Counted from the stretch's first letter, positions 1 through 9,663 are shown. The stretch: DNA of 64,000 bases from Amia ocellicauda (GCF_036373705.1 NC_089851.1:46497470-46561469); one strand, 5' to 3'. A program made the numbers and translations. The notes: generated by a model not told the origin, from the sequence alone.

Positions 1-132
1 CACCCCCCACATCAGCACGCTCAGCAGCGGGTCGCTGGCGCGGAACAGCTTGACTTTCTGAGCCACGAAGTGTTTCTTCTTCGTCTTCGTTTTACTGGCA
101 ATGGACGAGGCGATGCTGCCGGCTGTGGCCAT
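1..132 (-). CDS. PIP4K2A: PIP4K2A first coding exon (partial)
   Basis: Read on the minus strand from the ATG at 132-130, this gives 44 codons, open to the window edge. The product is phosphatidylinositol-5-phosphate 4-kinase type 2 alpha, which converts PI5P to PI(4,5)P2. The translation has a variable start ([10 protein letters not shown]), then a basic stretch with [16 protein letters not shown] and [14 protein letters not shown], which matches the N-terminus of vertebrate PIP4K2A as I know it. The paralogues PIP4K2B and PIP4K2C share much of this stretch. The choice of alpha rests on the N-terminal residues and on ARMC3 being the next gene, as in human. The kinase domain and all other exons lie outside the window. 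The ATG lies in a CpG-rich segment, as expected for a first exon. Confidence 0.9.
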   Translation of the reverse strand, partial: MATAGSIASSIASKTKTKKKHFVAQKVKLFRASDPLLSVLMWGV

Positions 133-760
133 GTTTGACGTCTGACTTGTGTCCGTCAGCGACAGTGCGCGTCTGACAGGGCAGAGGGGTGCAGGCGCAG
201 CGGGATGCAAGTTGCCCAATTTCTGATGTTGCGCCTCTTCTACCCCCGCTGACCACAAAACCCTCTTATTTTCGGTTGCAGCTGCAGCAAAATCTGCGAA
301 GCTTTCGATATCAACTACATTCAAAAGTGAGATCCCCGATGCCCTCCGTCTCCGCTGCGGCGCTGGATAGACTGACCGGGGCTGTGGGCAATCTTCAACA
401 TGCAAACACGTCTCTAAAGAAAGGCAGATTTTCCGCAGCAAAGCTCCATAAATACCAGCGCTCTCTCAGCGCCCTGCGCACCCCGACGCGCAGCGCACGC
501 ACTGCCAGTGCCCTGCCCTCTCCCTGCGCACTGCCCCTGACCTCCGAGGACGGACGTCGCCAAATGATCAATGTCCCAAAACCCCGATATCCGAGCGAGA
601 ATCGTGCGAAAGCTGAGCGTCTCGGTGCAGCTCTGTCCCCGCGCTTCCGCCCGGGTGCCGCGGTGACTGACAGCCCGGGGGCGGCGGCCCGACGCGCACA
701 CACAGCGCTGCTTTGTTTCGCGGGCTGGACTCGCTCCCGAAAAGCGCTGCGGTAGGGTGA
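133..760 (-). promoter_or_regulatory. PIP4K2A: PIP4K2A 5' UTR and CpG-rich promoter
   Basis: This stretch lies directly upstream of the PIP4K2A ATG and is rich in GC and CpG, most strongly at about 330-730. It turns AT-rich beyond 780. I see no convincing TATA box, which fits a broad CpG-island promoter. The transcription start cannot be placed from sequence. Open frames on both strands here follow from the lack of stops in GC-rich DNA and look non-coding. Confidence 0.6.
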
Positions 761-1795
761 GAAAGAACAAAAGCACAGGCTGTCGTGATGCCATCGATTT
801 ACCTGTCATTGTTGCGCTTTTATACCTCGGGAGAAGACCCAGCTTATAATTTCTGAAAATAAAATAATACATTAGACGACATTCGAATTCCTCGTTATTT
901 TTTTTAATCATAGTAAATAAAAAAACATGATGTGTTTCCAAGAAGACGTCCGAGAAAATAAGAGGGATCTAATAACTACGCCAAAAAGATGTTAGTTATT
1001 ATACACGAAACACGATGTGATCCCTAACAGATACAATCACGTGCATAATAATGTTAAAATCCGCATGCAACACACACAAAAGTGAATACTTCAAATAAAT
1101 ACGCCGGCGACAACTTGACACACAATATGTATTCTGTGTGATTACAAAGCGATGCAGAAACGTGGGTGTTCAATGATGAATTGCTTGATTTAGCCAATCA
1201 GCGAGCGATTAATTAAACCCCCACAGAAATAAAGGGAGGAAACGCTGGACAGCTGATTCACGGAGGATCCACACGAGTCATACTTCGCCGTTGCAAAACA
1301 AGCCATGGAAACCAGATGTGCTGCAAGAAGCCAAAATAAATACACTTAACATTATATGTGGAAACTACATACATAGTCTTTGTGGTGGTGTCTGCAATAC
1401 AGCAGTTACAGAGCATGCAATTCTCTCTCTTTTTTTTTTTTTGCAGTCTATCGAGCATGGGCTGCATTATGTAAATGTATTGCTTATGCAGATAGAGATG
1501 ATTTGCTACAGTCCTCTGAATGTAGTGTTTCACCTTTGGTCAGCTTGCCCATAGAAATCACACTGGAAACACAGCTGCTTTGCTTCTTTAGCAGGTCTCT
1601 GAGAGAATTAATTTTAGCCTATTGCCAATTGCCTGACAGTATATAAATATATACTTTGCCTGGCAATATATATATATATTTTTGTTTTAAATTCAATCAA
1701 ATTAAAGGAATGGACAATTATTGAATTTATGGTAGCCACTTTGATAACATTTACAAGCTGTATTTAAAAAGAAGGCTGATTATACTGCATCATTA
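761..1795. other. AT-rich intergenic DNA
   Basis: No gene or RNA is recognisable. There are short T-runs and a short TA-rich tract near 1640-1680. It ends at the TA target site of the next transposon. Confidence 0.5.
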
Positions 1796-1797
1796 TA

Positions 1798-3057
1798 CAG
1801 TGCATCCAGAAAGTATTCACAGCACTTCACTTTTTCCACATTTTGTTGTGTTACAGCCTTATTCCAAAATGGATTAAATTCATTATTTTCCTAAAAATCC
1901 TACAAACAATACCCCATAATGACAACGTGAAAGAAGTTGGTTTGAAATCTTTATACATTTATTAAAAATAAAAAAAGCACATGTAGATAAGTATTCACAG
2001 CCTTTGCACAATGCTTTGTTGAAGCACCTTTGCCACCAATTACAGCCTCAAGTCTTTTTGAGTATGATGCTGCAAGCTTGGCACACCTATTTTTGGGCAG
2101 TTTCTCCCATTCTTCTGCTGCCATCACCATGCTTCACTGTAGGGATGGTATTGGCCAGGTGATGAGCAGTGCCTGGTTTCCTCCAGACAGGAGTTCAATC
2201 TTTGTTTCATCATCAGACCAGAGAATTTTGTTTCTCATGGTCCGAGAGTCCTTCAGGTGCCTTTTGGCAAACTCCAGGCGGGCTGTCATGTGCCTTTTAC
2301 TGAGGAGTGGCTTCCGTCTGGCCACTCTACCATACAGGCCTGATTGGTGGAGTGCTGCCGAGATGGTTGTTCTTCTCGAAGGTTCTCCTCTCTCCACAGA
2401 GACACGCTGGAGCGCTATCAGAGTGACCATCGGGTTCTTTGTCACCTCCCTGACTAAGGCCCTTCTCCCCCGATCGCTTCAGTTTGGCTGGGCGGCCAGC
2501 TCTAGGAAGAGTCCTGGTGGTTACAAACTTCTTCCTTTTACGGATGATGGAGGCCACTCATTGGGACCTTCAATGCTGCAGAAATTTTTCTGTACCCTTC
2601 CCCAGATCTGTGCCTCGATACAATCCTGTCTCGGCAATCTACAGACAATTCCTTGGACTTCATGGCTTGGTTTGTGCTCTGACATGCACTGTTAACTGTG
2701 GGACCGTATATAGACAGGTGTGTGCCTTTCCAAATCATGTCCAATCATCTGAATTTACCACAGGTGGACTCCAATCAAGTTGTAGAAACATCTCAAGGAT
2801 GATCAGTGGAAACAGGATGCACCTGAGCTCAATTTTGAGTGTCATGGCAAAGGCTGTGAATACTTATGTACATGTGCTTTTTTTGTTTTTTATTTTTAAT
2901 AAATTTGCAAAGATTTCAAACCAACTTATTTCACGTTGTCATTATGGGGTATTGTTTGTAGAATTTTGAGGAAAATAATGAATTTAATCCATTTTGGAAT
3001 ATATAACAACAAAATGTGGAAAAAGTGAAGTGCTGTGAATACTTTCTGGATGCACTG
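1798..3057 (-). mobile_element. Tc1-like element, internally deleted
   Basis: The ends are inverted repeats: CAGTGCATCCAGAAAGTATT on the left and its near reverse complement on the right, with similarity continuing for about 85 bases inward. TA dinucleotides flank both ends (1796-1797 and 3058-3059), the expected Tc1/mariner target duplication. The element is about 1.26 kb, shorter than a full copy of this kind, and has lost part of its transposase. This inverted-repeat family is widespread in fish. Confidence 0.9.
2134..2744 (-). pseudogene. Broken Tc1 transposase in the 1.8-kb element
   Basis: Three minus-strand fragments in different frames together resemble a Tc1 transposase. The first is a helix-turn-helix segment (VDCRDRIVSRHRSGEGYRKI). 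The second is a linker with GRPAKLKRSGEKG. The third is the start of the catalytic domain with ILWSDDETKIELLS, where an extra D disturbs the usual WSDETK motif. The second catalytic D and the E are missing: after the first catalytic motif the sequence jumps to the terminal region. It has frameshifts and a deletion and cannot encode an active enzyme. Confidence 0.85.
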
Positions 3058-3059
3058 TA

Positions 3060-3634
3060 AATACTAAAATGTGAAATGTATATCTTTAAAGACAGTCTGT
3101 TTAAATAACATTATTCCATCAAGGTAGCATGACAGATAAAATGGTTAACAAAATGTATATGTTCATATCATTTATTTTATTTGTTAACACATTGGAAGCC
3201 ATTTTGAGGAGAATATGTAAGATTTTAATTTAATTATTTGAATAGTGTTTTTTCATGCTGAAATAACTTCACAGAAAGGAAAAAATGATTGTGAGGTCTA
3301 CAAAAACCAACTGGTTGCAGAAAAGGTTAAACCATAAGAGAGTTTTAATATGTGAACATCTTTACCTGATTCTTGGAAACTCAGTGTCTTTAGCTTATCA
3401 TTGCAACAAGTTAAAATTACTCAAATAAACATTCTACTAAACTGCTCAATCAGCTGTTCTGCATGTTTTCATGTTACTTATATAATCCTTACAATTATTT
3501 TATTTTCATTATGCTTATATTTTTGTGCATATGAAGTATGTCAGTAAACTTGGCTGTACAGAGTTCTGTAGGTGTGTAGGTCGGTGTAAAAATCTGACCT
3601 GGTTATAAGACAAATACTACTCATTTTATTAAGG

Positions 3635-3637
<3 letters not shown>
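3060..3637. other. AT-rich intergenic DNA
   Basis: No coding, RNA or repeat signature is recognised between the Tc1 copy and the (ATT)n tract. Confidence 0.5.
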
Positions 3638-3703
<66 letters not shown>

Positions 3704-3719
3704 AATAATAATAATAATA
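3638..3719. repeat. (ATT)n-(AAT)n microsatellite
   Basis: A long run of ATT is followed directly by a run of AAT, so the two halves can pair with each other. The poly-isoleucine frame read across it on the minus strand is an artefact of the repeat. Confidence 0.95.
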
Positions 3720-4245
3720 CACAAAAGCTATAATAGTAATGCTGAAATAAAAGGATGGGACCTGCAGTTTCATTTCTAACATACACAATTTCATCAATAT
3801 GGAATATGGACAATCGAGGGGATGTGTTTTACAGCGTTTTTTAAGCCTCGTCTTTCTGAAATGACTGTGTGGCTGCTGTGTCTGTGGCCTGTCTGCCTGA
3901 ATCATCAGTGAGATCTTAACAACAACTTGAGGCATGTGGCCGCTTATTGGCCAATCAGTGAGACAGCCTGGGGAGGATGGAGCAGCACACAGAGCGACTC
4001 GCAGTGACCTTGTCCTGTTCTGGACTCACTTCAGTCAAGTTGGTAGCAAGCACGGATAATTTTTTGCCTGCATCATTGTATAAATCTGCTTTTTATTTGG
4101 AGCCTCTTCTGTTGCTATCCTGATAGATTTCATTGTCTTTCACATGTTTTCTCATCTTATTTGTATACGTGCTGCTATTTTTGTTGCATAAACATTTGTG
4201 GTTTTAAACAATGGTTTTAAAGCAAATTTTACAGTATATATTTGC

Positions 4246-4246
<1 letters not shown>
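3720..4246. other. Intergenic DNA with paired CCAAT motifs
   Basis: This span is mostly featureless. The palindrome ATTGGCCAAT at 3946-3955 contains a CCAAT box in both orientations and lies in a more GC-rich patch at about 3,870-4,010. No exon or start site can be tied to it. Confidence 0.3.

Positions 4247-4305
<59 letters not shown>
4247..4305. repeat. (AT)n microsatellite, target of DD36E copy 1
   Basis: A pure AT run abuts the left end of the transposon. A shorter TA run resumes after its right end at 5529. Confidence 0.95.
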
Positions 4306-4308
<3 letters not shown>

Positions 4309-5528
4309 TCACCTAAAGGATTATTAGGAACACCATACTAATACTGTGTTTGACCTCCTTTCGCCTTCAGAACTGCCTTAATTCTACGTGGCATTGATTC
4401 AACAAGGTGCTGAAAGCATTCATTAGAAATGTTGGCCCATATTGATAGGATAGCATCTTGCAGTTGATGGAGATTTGTGGGATGCACATCCAGGGCACGA
4501 AGCTCCCGTTCCACCACATCCCAAAGATGCTCTATTGGGTTGAGATCTGGTGACTGTGGGGGCCAGTTTAGTACAGTGAACTCATTGTCATGTTCAAGAA
4601 ACCAATTTGAAATGATTCGACCTTTGTGACATGGTGCATTATCCTGCTGGAAGTAGACATCGGAGGATGGGTACATGGTGGTCATAAAGGGATGGGCATG
4701 GTCAGAAACAATGCTCAGGTAGGCCGTGGCATTTAAACGATGCCCAATTGGCACTAAGGGGCCTAAAGTGTGCCAAGAAAACATCCCCCACACCATTACA
4801 CCACCACCACCACCAGCCTGCACAGTGGTAACAAGGCATGATGGATCCATGTTCTCATTCTGTTTACGCCAAATTCTGACTCTACCATCTGAATGTCTCA
4901 ACAGAAATCGAGACTCATCAGACCAGGCAACATTTTCCAGTCTTCAACTGTCCAATTTTGGTGAGCTTGTGCAAACTGTAGCCTCTTTTTCCTATTTGTA
5001 GTGGAGATGAGTGGTACCCGGTGGGGTCTTCTGCTGTTGTAGCCCATCCGCCTCAAGGTTGTACGTGTTGTGGCTTCACAAATGCTTTGCTGCACATCTC
5101 GGTTGTAACGAGTGGTTATTTCAGTCAAAGTTGCTCTTCTATCAGCTTGAATCAGTCGGCCCATTCTCCTCTGACCTCTAGCATCAACAAGGCATTTTCA
5201 CCCACAGGACTGCCGCATACTGGATGTTTTTCCCTTTTCACACCATTCTTTGTAAACCCTAGAAATGGTTGTGCGTGAAAATCCCAGTAACTGAGCAGAT
5301 TGTGAAATACTCAGACCGGCCCGTCTGGCACCAACAACCATGCCACGCTCAAAATTGCTTAAATCACCTTTCTTTCCCATTCAGACATTCAGTTTGGAGT
5401 TCAGGAGATTGTCTTGACCAGGACCACACCCCTAAATGCATTGAAGCAACTGCCATGTGATTGGTTGGTTAGATAATTGCATTAATGAGAAATTGAACAG
5501 GTGTTCCTAATAATCCTTTAGGTGAGTG
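4306..5528 (-). mobile_element. DD36E Tc1/mariner element, copy 1
   Basis: It is bounded by a 29-bp inverted repeat starting CACTCACCTAAAGGATTATT, present intact at both ends, with TA on each side (4304-4305 and 5529-5530). At 1,223 bp it is full length compared with the intact copy at 12,157-13,380. The transposase is on the minus strand and is broken. It inserted into a TA microsatellite. Confidence 0.95.
4338..5380 (-). pseudogene. DD36E transposase, copy 1, broken
   Basis: It is collinear with the 347-aa transposase of copy 2. The N-terminal helix-turn-helix part (from the ATG at 5380) ends at an arginine-to-stop change (CGA to TGA) after MRQSCG, near 5198. The frame resumes, then is lost again near 4930, where one T is missing from a T run (plus-strand view) just before WSDES. 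The C-terminal part with FQQDNAPCH and [12 protein letters not shown] is in the third segment. One nonsense and one frameshift mutation make it inactive. Confidence 0.9.
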
Positions 5529-5544
5529 TATATATATATATATA

Positions 5545-5605
5545 CACAGCTCTGGAAAAAATTAATAGACCACTCCAAGTTCAGAAATGAATTTATTTGT
5601 ATGTG
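5545..5605. mobile_element. Terminal fragment of another Tc1-like element
   Basis: The sequence CACAGCTCTGGAAAAAATTA with GACCACT following resembles the end of a different Tc1-like inverted repeat common in fish. No second end is visible nearby, so it is a solitary terminal fragment next to the TA tract. Confidence 0.45.
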
Positions 5606-6386
5606 TTAAATAAATGAATAAATACATTCTAATGGGCTCCTTATTGTTATCCACTGTAATTAAATAATGCCCCTTTAGTGTTATTGTTGTGTCGCTATCT
5701 TAAGCTTTGGCAATTAAGGAATGACATTGATGGCTCTTTCTCAGTAATATTTATTTGTCCTTGATTTAGCAGCAATTTCAAACCCCAAGTCTGTTCCAGG
5801 CTTGAGGTTCTGGGCTGAAAACAGTGTGAAGAATAACGCTGGACTCCAGGTCAAGACGAATAAACTAATTTCACCCGAGACCTGACCCAGACAGGAACCA
5901 GACATGAACCCCAGCCCCCCACTACGATTGGCTCCAGAGGTCACAGCTTTGTCTCACATGCTCCTGTGCTGCTCTCTCTCAGGAGTGCCAAGGATGTCAT
6001 AAGAAAGCCTGGGTGCTGGTGTTGTCTAGCTAGTGATAAAATCCTGCCTGCTTCTATCAATCACAACAGCACTAGGCCTGCAAAATGTCACAGAGCATTC
6101 TGTATTGTTACACTGTCATATTACAGATGGGCTTTTTAATGGTGGAACATTCTCTTCCAGTTCTTACACAACATGTGGACGTATTTGGAAATAATCCCAT
6201 CAAGAACCCCACTGATCATCTCCTTTAAGTTATTAAGTTATTCATCAAGAAATTAATATATGTTGTATTTCTTTTATGTTAGTGTAACTTTTGGCCAGGG
6301 CTCACATGTAAAAGACATGTACATCTCACTATGACTTCTCTGGTTAAATACAAAATAAAAAAACTGATCAATCACCCAAAAGAACC
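5606..6386. other. Intergenic DNA
   Basis: No gene, RNA or repeat is recognised between the Tc1 fragment and the target site of the LTR element. Confidence 0.5.
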
Positions 6387-6391
6387 CCAGG

Positions 6392-6815
6392 TGTGACGGT
6401 TGCCTCGTGAGAGGACCCAAGTGCAGAGCTACTACACTGAGCAGACAGAAACCAAGGAGAATCCAATAGCGAGGTCAAGGTCACAGGCAAAAGGTAGAAG
6501 TCCAGGAGGTCAAGCTACAGGACAAGGGGCTAAGGAGAACAAGGAACCAGGAGACAACGGCTCGGTGAAGCAGATAGATCTGACAACACTTTGCCCAGAG
6601 TGAGGGCAGTGAGGGGTTTATAAAGGAGAGCAGAAACTTAGAAGACAAGAGCAGGACCAATGAGAACAAAGGACAGAAGCAGAAGTGCACAAGGGTAAGG
6701 AGGAATGTTAATTGATAGAATGAAAAAAGGAAAGCAGTGAAGGGAGCAGGAAAAGGCAAGAGAACATTGGCAGCCTCTAGTGGAGGAAGAGGGTCAGGGC
6801 TAGGGAACTGTGACA
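6392..6815 (-). repeat. 3' LTR (element orientation)
   Basis: This is the longer LTR copy (424 bp). Its TTTATAAA core is at 6617-6624. The outer end abuts the target duplication CCAGG and the inner end abuts the polypurine tract. Confidence 0.85.
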
Positions 6816-6830
6816 GTACCCCCCTCCACG
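6816..6830 (-). other. Polypurine tract of the LTR element
   Basis: On the minus strand this reads TGGAGGGGGGTAC directly before the 3' LTR, the position where second-strand synthesis is primed in LTR elements. Its position supports the minus-strand orientation of the element. Confidence 0.55.
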
Positions 6831-6949
6831 CTCGGCGCAGCCGAATAAAACTAGATACAACGGGGAAAGCCATGGGACAGAAGATCAGGACTAAAGGTAG
6901 TGGGGAAACAGAAGACAAGAAGGAGGGAAAGGGTAAGATTTCTATAGGG

Positions 6950-7245
6950 TGGCCATAAGGCAAGGTCGGGAGGTCTGGGAGGTGGCCACAAGGCAAGGGC
7001 AAAAGGTCTGAAGGATGGCCATGGGATGGGATCGGGTTCTGGAGGTCTTGGAGGTGGCCACAGGTAAGGAACGGGATCAGGAGGTCTGGGAGGCGATCTC
7101 AGGACAGGAACAGGTTTAGGAGGTCTGAGGAACGGCCACAGGACAGGAACGGTTTCAGGTGGTCTGGGAGATGGCCTCAGGACAGGAACGAGTTCAGGAG
7201 GTCTAGGAGGTGGCCACAAGACAAAGACAGGGTCTGGAGGTCTGA
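6950..7245. repeat. Degenerate ~60-bp tandem repeats (proline-rich 3' segment)
   Basis: The plus strand shows repeated GGAGGTCTGGGAGGTGGCCA-type units with CAGGACAGGAACGG spacers. On the minus strand this gives an open frame (7435 to 6851) rich in PPRPPxPVPVLWP repeats, out of frame with the main ORF and overlapping its end. It may be a former continuation of the same protein after a frameshift. Confidence 0.6.
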
Positions 7246-7371
7246 ACGACAATTGCAGGACAGAGGTGAAATCCAAAGAGCCGGAAGGTATTTTCCGGAC
7301 AGCTGCAGAGTCTGGAGAACTGGAAGGCGATCTCCAGAAAGAGGTAGGGTCCGGGTCAGGCAGAGGAGGTG

Positions 7372-9258
7372 CTAGAGGTTTGGTGGACGGAACCGATGAG
7401 GCCACAGAAGCCGGGACCTGGGAAGGCGAAGCCATGGAAGCGGAGCCATCAGAGGTGGAGTCTTGGAAGGCTTAGGAGATGGAGACGGGGAAACTGTGGA
7501 AGGCGGCGCCGCGGAGGCCTCGGGAGGCTGAGCTGTTGAAGCCTCAGAAGTCTCAGGAGGCAACGCCAAGGAAGGTGGCGCCACTGGAGGCAGAGCCGAA
7601 GGAGTTGCAGTCTCGGGGGACGGCAACAAGGAAGGCGGAACCACAAGAGGCGGCGCCAAGGGAGGCAGAGCAGTAGAAGCCTCATAAGGCAGAGCCGAGG
7701 GAGGCGCAGTCTCATGAGGCAATATGGTTGATACCTCGGGAGGTATGAAAGCCTCAGTAGGCGGAGCCATAGAAGATGGGGTTGTAAATGTCTCTGGGGG
7801 CGGAGCCTGGGAAGGTGGAACCGAAGGGACCTCAGGAGGCAGAATTGCAGGAACCGTGGAAGCCACAGAAGGCAGTGCCGTGGAAGCCAGGGGAGTCTTG
7901 ACGGGCGAAGCCATAGAAGGCGGAGTCGTAAATTCATCTGGGGGCGGAGCCTGTGAAGGCGGAACCGAAGGGACCTCGGGAGGCAAAATTGCAGGGGCCG
8001 TGGAAGCCAAGGAGGTCTTGATGGGCGGAGCCATAGAAGCCAGAGAAGACAGAGCCGTGGGAGACTCGGGAGGCAGAGCCTTAGAAGCTTCAGCCACAGG
8101 AGACGGCATCATAGGAGTCGACACAGTCTCAGGGGGCGGGGCCATGGAAGTGTCTGGAGGTGGGGCTTCAGAAGACGGAGCCGCGGAAGGTGGAGCTGCA
8201 AGAACCTCAGGAGGCGGAGCCTTAGAAGCTTCAGCCACAGGAGCCGGTATCACTGGAGGCGGTGCAGTCTCAGGAGGCGGAGCCGTAGACGCATCTGTAG
8301 GTGTAGCCTCAGGAGGCAGAGGCGGAGCTACAAGAGCCTCGGGAAGCTGAGCCTTAGAAGCTTTGACCACAGGAGCCGGTATCACTGGAGACGGCGCAGT
8401 TTCAGGAGGCGGAACCTTAGAAGCATCAGTAGGTGTATCCTCAGGAGGCAGAGCCGCGGAAGGCGGCACCGAGGGAACCACAGGAGGCGGAGAAGTAATA
8501 GTCTCGGGAGGCGGTGCTGTGAAAGCATCAGGATGCAGAGCCGTGGAAGCATCACGAGGCATGGAAGCCTTGGGAGCCGTAGAAGACGGAGTCTTGGGAG
8601 CTGTAGTGGGTTCGGGAGGTGAAGCATCAGGAGGTAGTGCCGAGGAAGCAGCAGGAGGCATGGAAGCCGTAGACACAGGCGCCAGGAACGTCGAGGGTGG
8701 AGCTGGCGACCGCTGGCACTCGAGCTGGGCGGCGGCGGGTTCGGGACCTCTGGCTCGGCGGCGGACGCGGACAAGGTCGGGACCTCTGGCTCGGCGGCGG
8801 ACGGGGACAAGGTCGGGACTGGAGCAGGTACCTTTTTCTTTTCCCTTTCTTTGGGACCACTGGTTCGGCAGCGGGAACGGCCGGGACCGGAACCTCTGTT
8901 TCGGCAGCGGACGCGGGCAAGGTCGGGACCTCTGGTTCGGCAGCGGACGTGGCCGGGACTGGAGCAGGTACCTTTTTTTTTTTCCCCCTTTCTTTGGGAC
9001 CTCTGGTTCGGCGACGGACGCAACCCAGGTCGGGTCATTCAACAAAAGAACAGAAGTAATAAATGTAACCAGGGACCAGTCATGTCTACCATAAGGATTC
9101 TGATAGGATATAGACTTGTGGAGTCCAAAACGAAAAATGTCCTTTAGAGCGACCTCGTCAAATTGCGTCTGGTTGGCTAAAACGCAGAATTCTTTAACAT
9201 ATTCTACTAAGGGACGGTCTCCCTGGCGTAACTCCAAGAGGAGATCTACTGGGTCCAT
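7372..9258 (-). CDS. Gag-like protein with long Pro/Ala/Ser-rich region
   Basis: I chose the ATG at 9258-9256, 18 bases inside the 5' LTR; the same frame also runs upstream into the LTR. The product is 628 aa. The first ~85 residues (MDPVDLLLELRQGDRPLVEY, then EFCVLANQTQFDEVALKDIF) look like the folded capsid-type region of retrotransposon Gag proteins, with hydrophobic spacing and a RQGDR turn. Residues about 90-190 are basic, rich in R, P and K. The remaining ~430 residues are low complexity (PPP, PPE, STAP motifs) encoded by a degenerate minisatellite. No zinc knuckle or enzyme motif is seen. The frame stays open because the repeat units are near multiples of three. Whether protein is made is unknown; it could be a decayed gag whose tail expanded. 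The class call (Ty3-type Gag) is an inference. Confidence 0.55.
   Translation of the reverse strand: MDPVDLLLELRQGDRPLVEYVKEFCVLANQTQFDEVALKDIFRFGLHKSISYQNPYGRHDWSLVTFITSVLLLNDPTWVASVAEPEVPKKGGKKKRYLLQSRPRPLPNQRSRPCPRPLPKQRFRSRPFPLPNQWSQRKGKEKGTCSSPDLVPVRRRARGPDLVRVRRRARGPEPAAAQLECQRSPAPPSTFLAPVSTASMPPAASSALPPDASPPEPTTAPKTPSSTAPKASMPRDASTALHPDAFTAPPPETITSPPPVVPSVPPSAALPPEDTPTDASKVPPPETAPSPVIPAPVVKASKAQLPEALVAPPLPPEATPTDASTAPPPETAPPPVIPAPVAEASKAPPPEVLAAPPSAAPSSEAPPPDTSMAPPPETVSTPMMPSPVAEASKALPPESPTALSSLASMAPPIKTSLASTAPAILPPEVPSVPPSQAPPPDEFTTPPSMASPVKTPLASTALPSVASTVPAILPPEVPSVPPSQAPPPETFTTPSSMAPPTEAFIPPEVSTILPHETAPPSALPYEASTALPPLAPPLVVPPSLLPSPETATPSALPPVAPPSLALPPETSEASTAQPPEASAAPPSTVSPSPSPKPSKTPPLMAPLPWLRLPRSRLLWPHRFRPPNL
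7470..8700. repeat. GGAGGCGGAGCC-type minisatellite inside the LTR element
   Basis: Plus-strand units centre on AGGAGGCGGAGCC followed by short variable spacers. A unit of about 140 bases occurs twice in tandem at about 7,760-8,040, with GGGGGCGGAGCC, GAACCGAAGGGACCTC and GAGGTCTTGA-like stretches repeated. It encodes the Pro/Ala/Ser-rich tail on the minus strand. The glycine-rich plus-strand frames are its mirror image. Confidence 0.75.
8745..9015. repeat. Tandem repeats encoding the basic Arg/Pro region
   Basis: TCGGGACCTCTGGCTCGGCG-type units recur several times, and the segment GACTGGAGCAGGTACCTTTT occurs twice (about 8,818 and 8,957). On the minus strand these encode the RPRPLPNQRSR-like basic region after the Gag-like domain. 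Confidence 0.7.
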
Positions 9259-9275
9259 GATTAGGCAAAGTGTTC

Positions 9276-9658
9276 TGTCACGGTTGCCTCGTGAGAGGAC
9301 CGTAAAGCTAATAGAGAAAGGACCCAAGTGCAGAGCTACTACACTGAGCAGACAGAAACCAAGGAGAATCTATTAGCGAGGTTGGGAACCAGGAGACCAA
9401 CAGCTCAGTGAAGCAGATATATCTGACAACACTTTGCCCAGAGTGACGGCAGTGAGGGGTTTATAAAGGAGAGCAGAAACTTAGAAGACAAGAGCAGGAC
9501 CAATGAGAACAAATGACAGAAGCAGAAGTGCACAAGGGTGAGGAGGAATGTTAATTGATAGAATGAAAAAAGGAAAGCAGTGAAGAGAGTAGGAAAAGGC
9601 AAGAGAACATTGGCAGCCTCTAGTGGAGGAAGAGGGTCAGGGCTAGGGAACTGTGACA
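9276..9658 (-). repeat. 5' LTR (element orientation)
   Basis: It aligns along its length with 6392-6815. Compared with that copy it carries about 20 extra bases near its plus-strand left end and lacks about 65 bases in the middle, so the two LTRs have diverged since insertion. A TTTATAAA core at 9460-9467, also present in the other LTR, could be a TATA box in either orientation. Confidence 0.85.
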
Positions 9659-9663
9659 CCAGG

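Larger units (their letters stand above)
6392..9658 (-). mobile_element. LTR retrotransposon with gag-like ORF, no pol
   Basis: Two direct repeats of about 0.4 kb bound a 2.46-kb interior. Each starts with TG (TGTGACGG on the left, TGTCACGG on the right) and ends in CTGTGACA. The 5-bp duplication CCAGG sits directly outside both ends (6387-6391 and 9659-9663), as expected of integrase-mediated insertion. The interior is read on the minus strand: a Gag-like ORF starts 18 bases inside the 5' LTR, and a purine-rich tract abuts the 3' LTR. No protease, reverse transcriptase, RNase H or integrase is visible, and no clear tRNA primer site. It is probably a non-autonomous element mobilised in trans by a relative. 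Confidence 0.85.

Noticed and set aside
189..755. Open frame of 188 codons on the plus strand in the PIP4K2A promoter
   Set aside because: It lies in a CpG island where stops are rare, has biased composition and overlaps frames on the other strand. No family resemblance.
7449..7937. Leu/Arg-rich minus-strand frames at 7,449-7,937 and 8,382-9,038
   Set aside because: They are other-frame readings of the minisatellite; composition simply follows the repeat.
7724..9147. Long glycine-rich frames on the plus strand of the LTR element
   Set aside because: They mirror the minus-strand proline-rich ORF across the same GC-rich minisatellite. LTR orientation and polypurine tract favour the minus strand.
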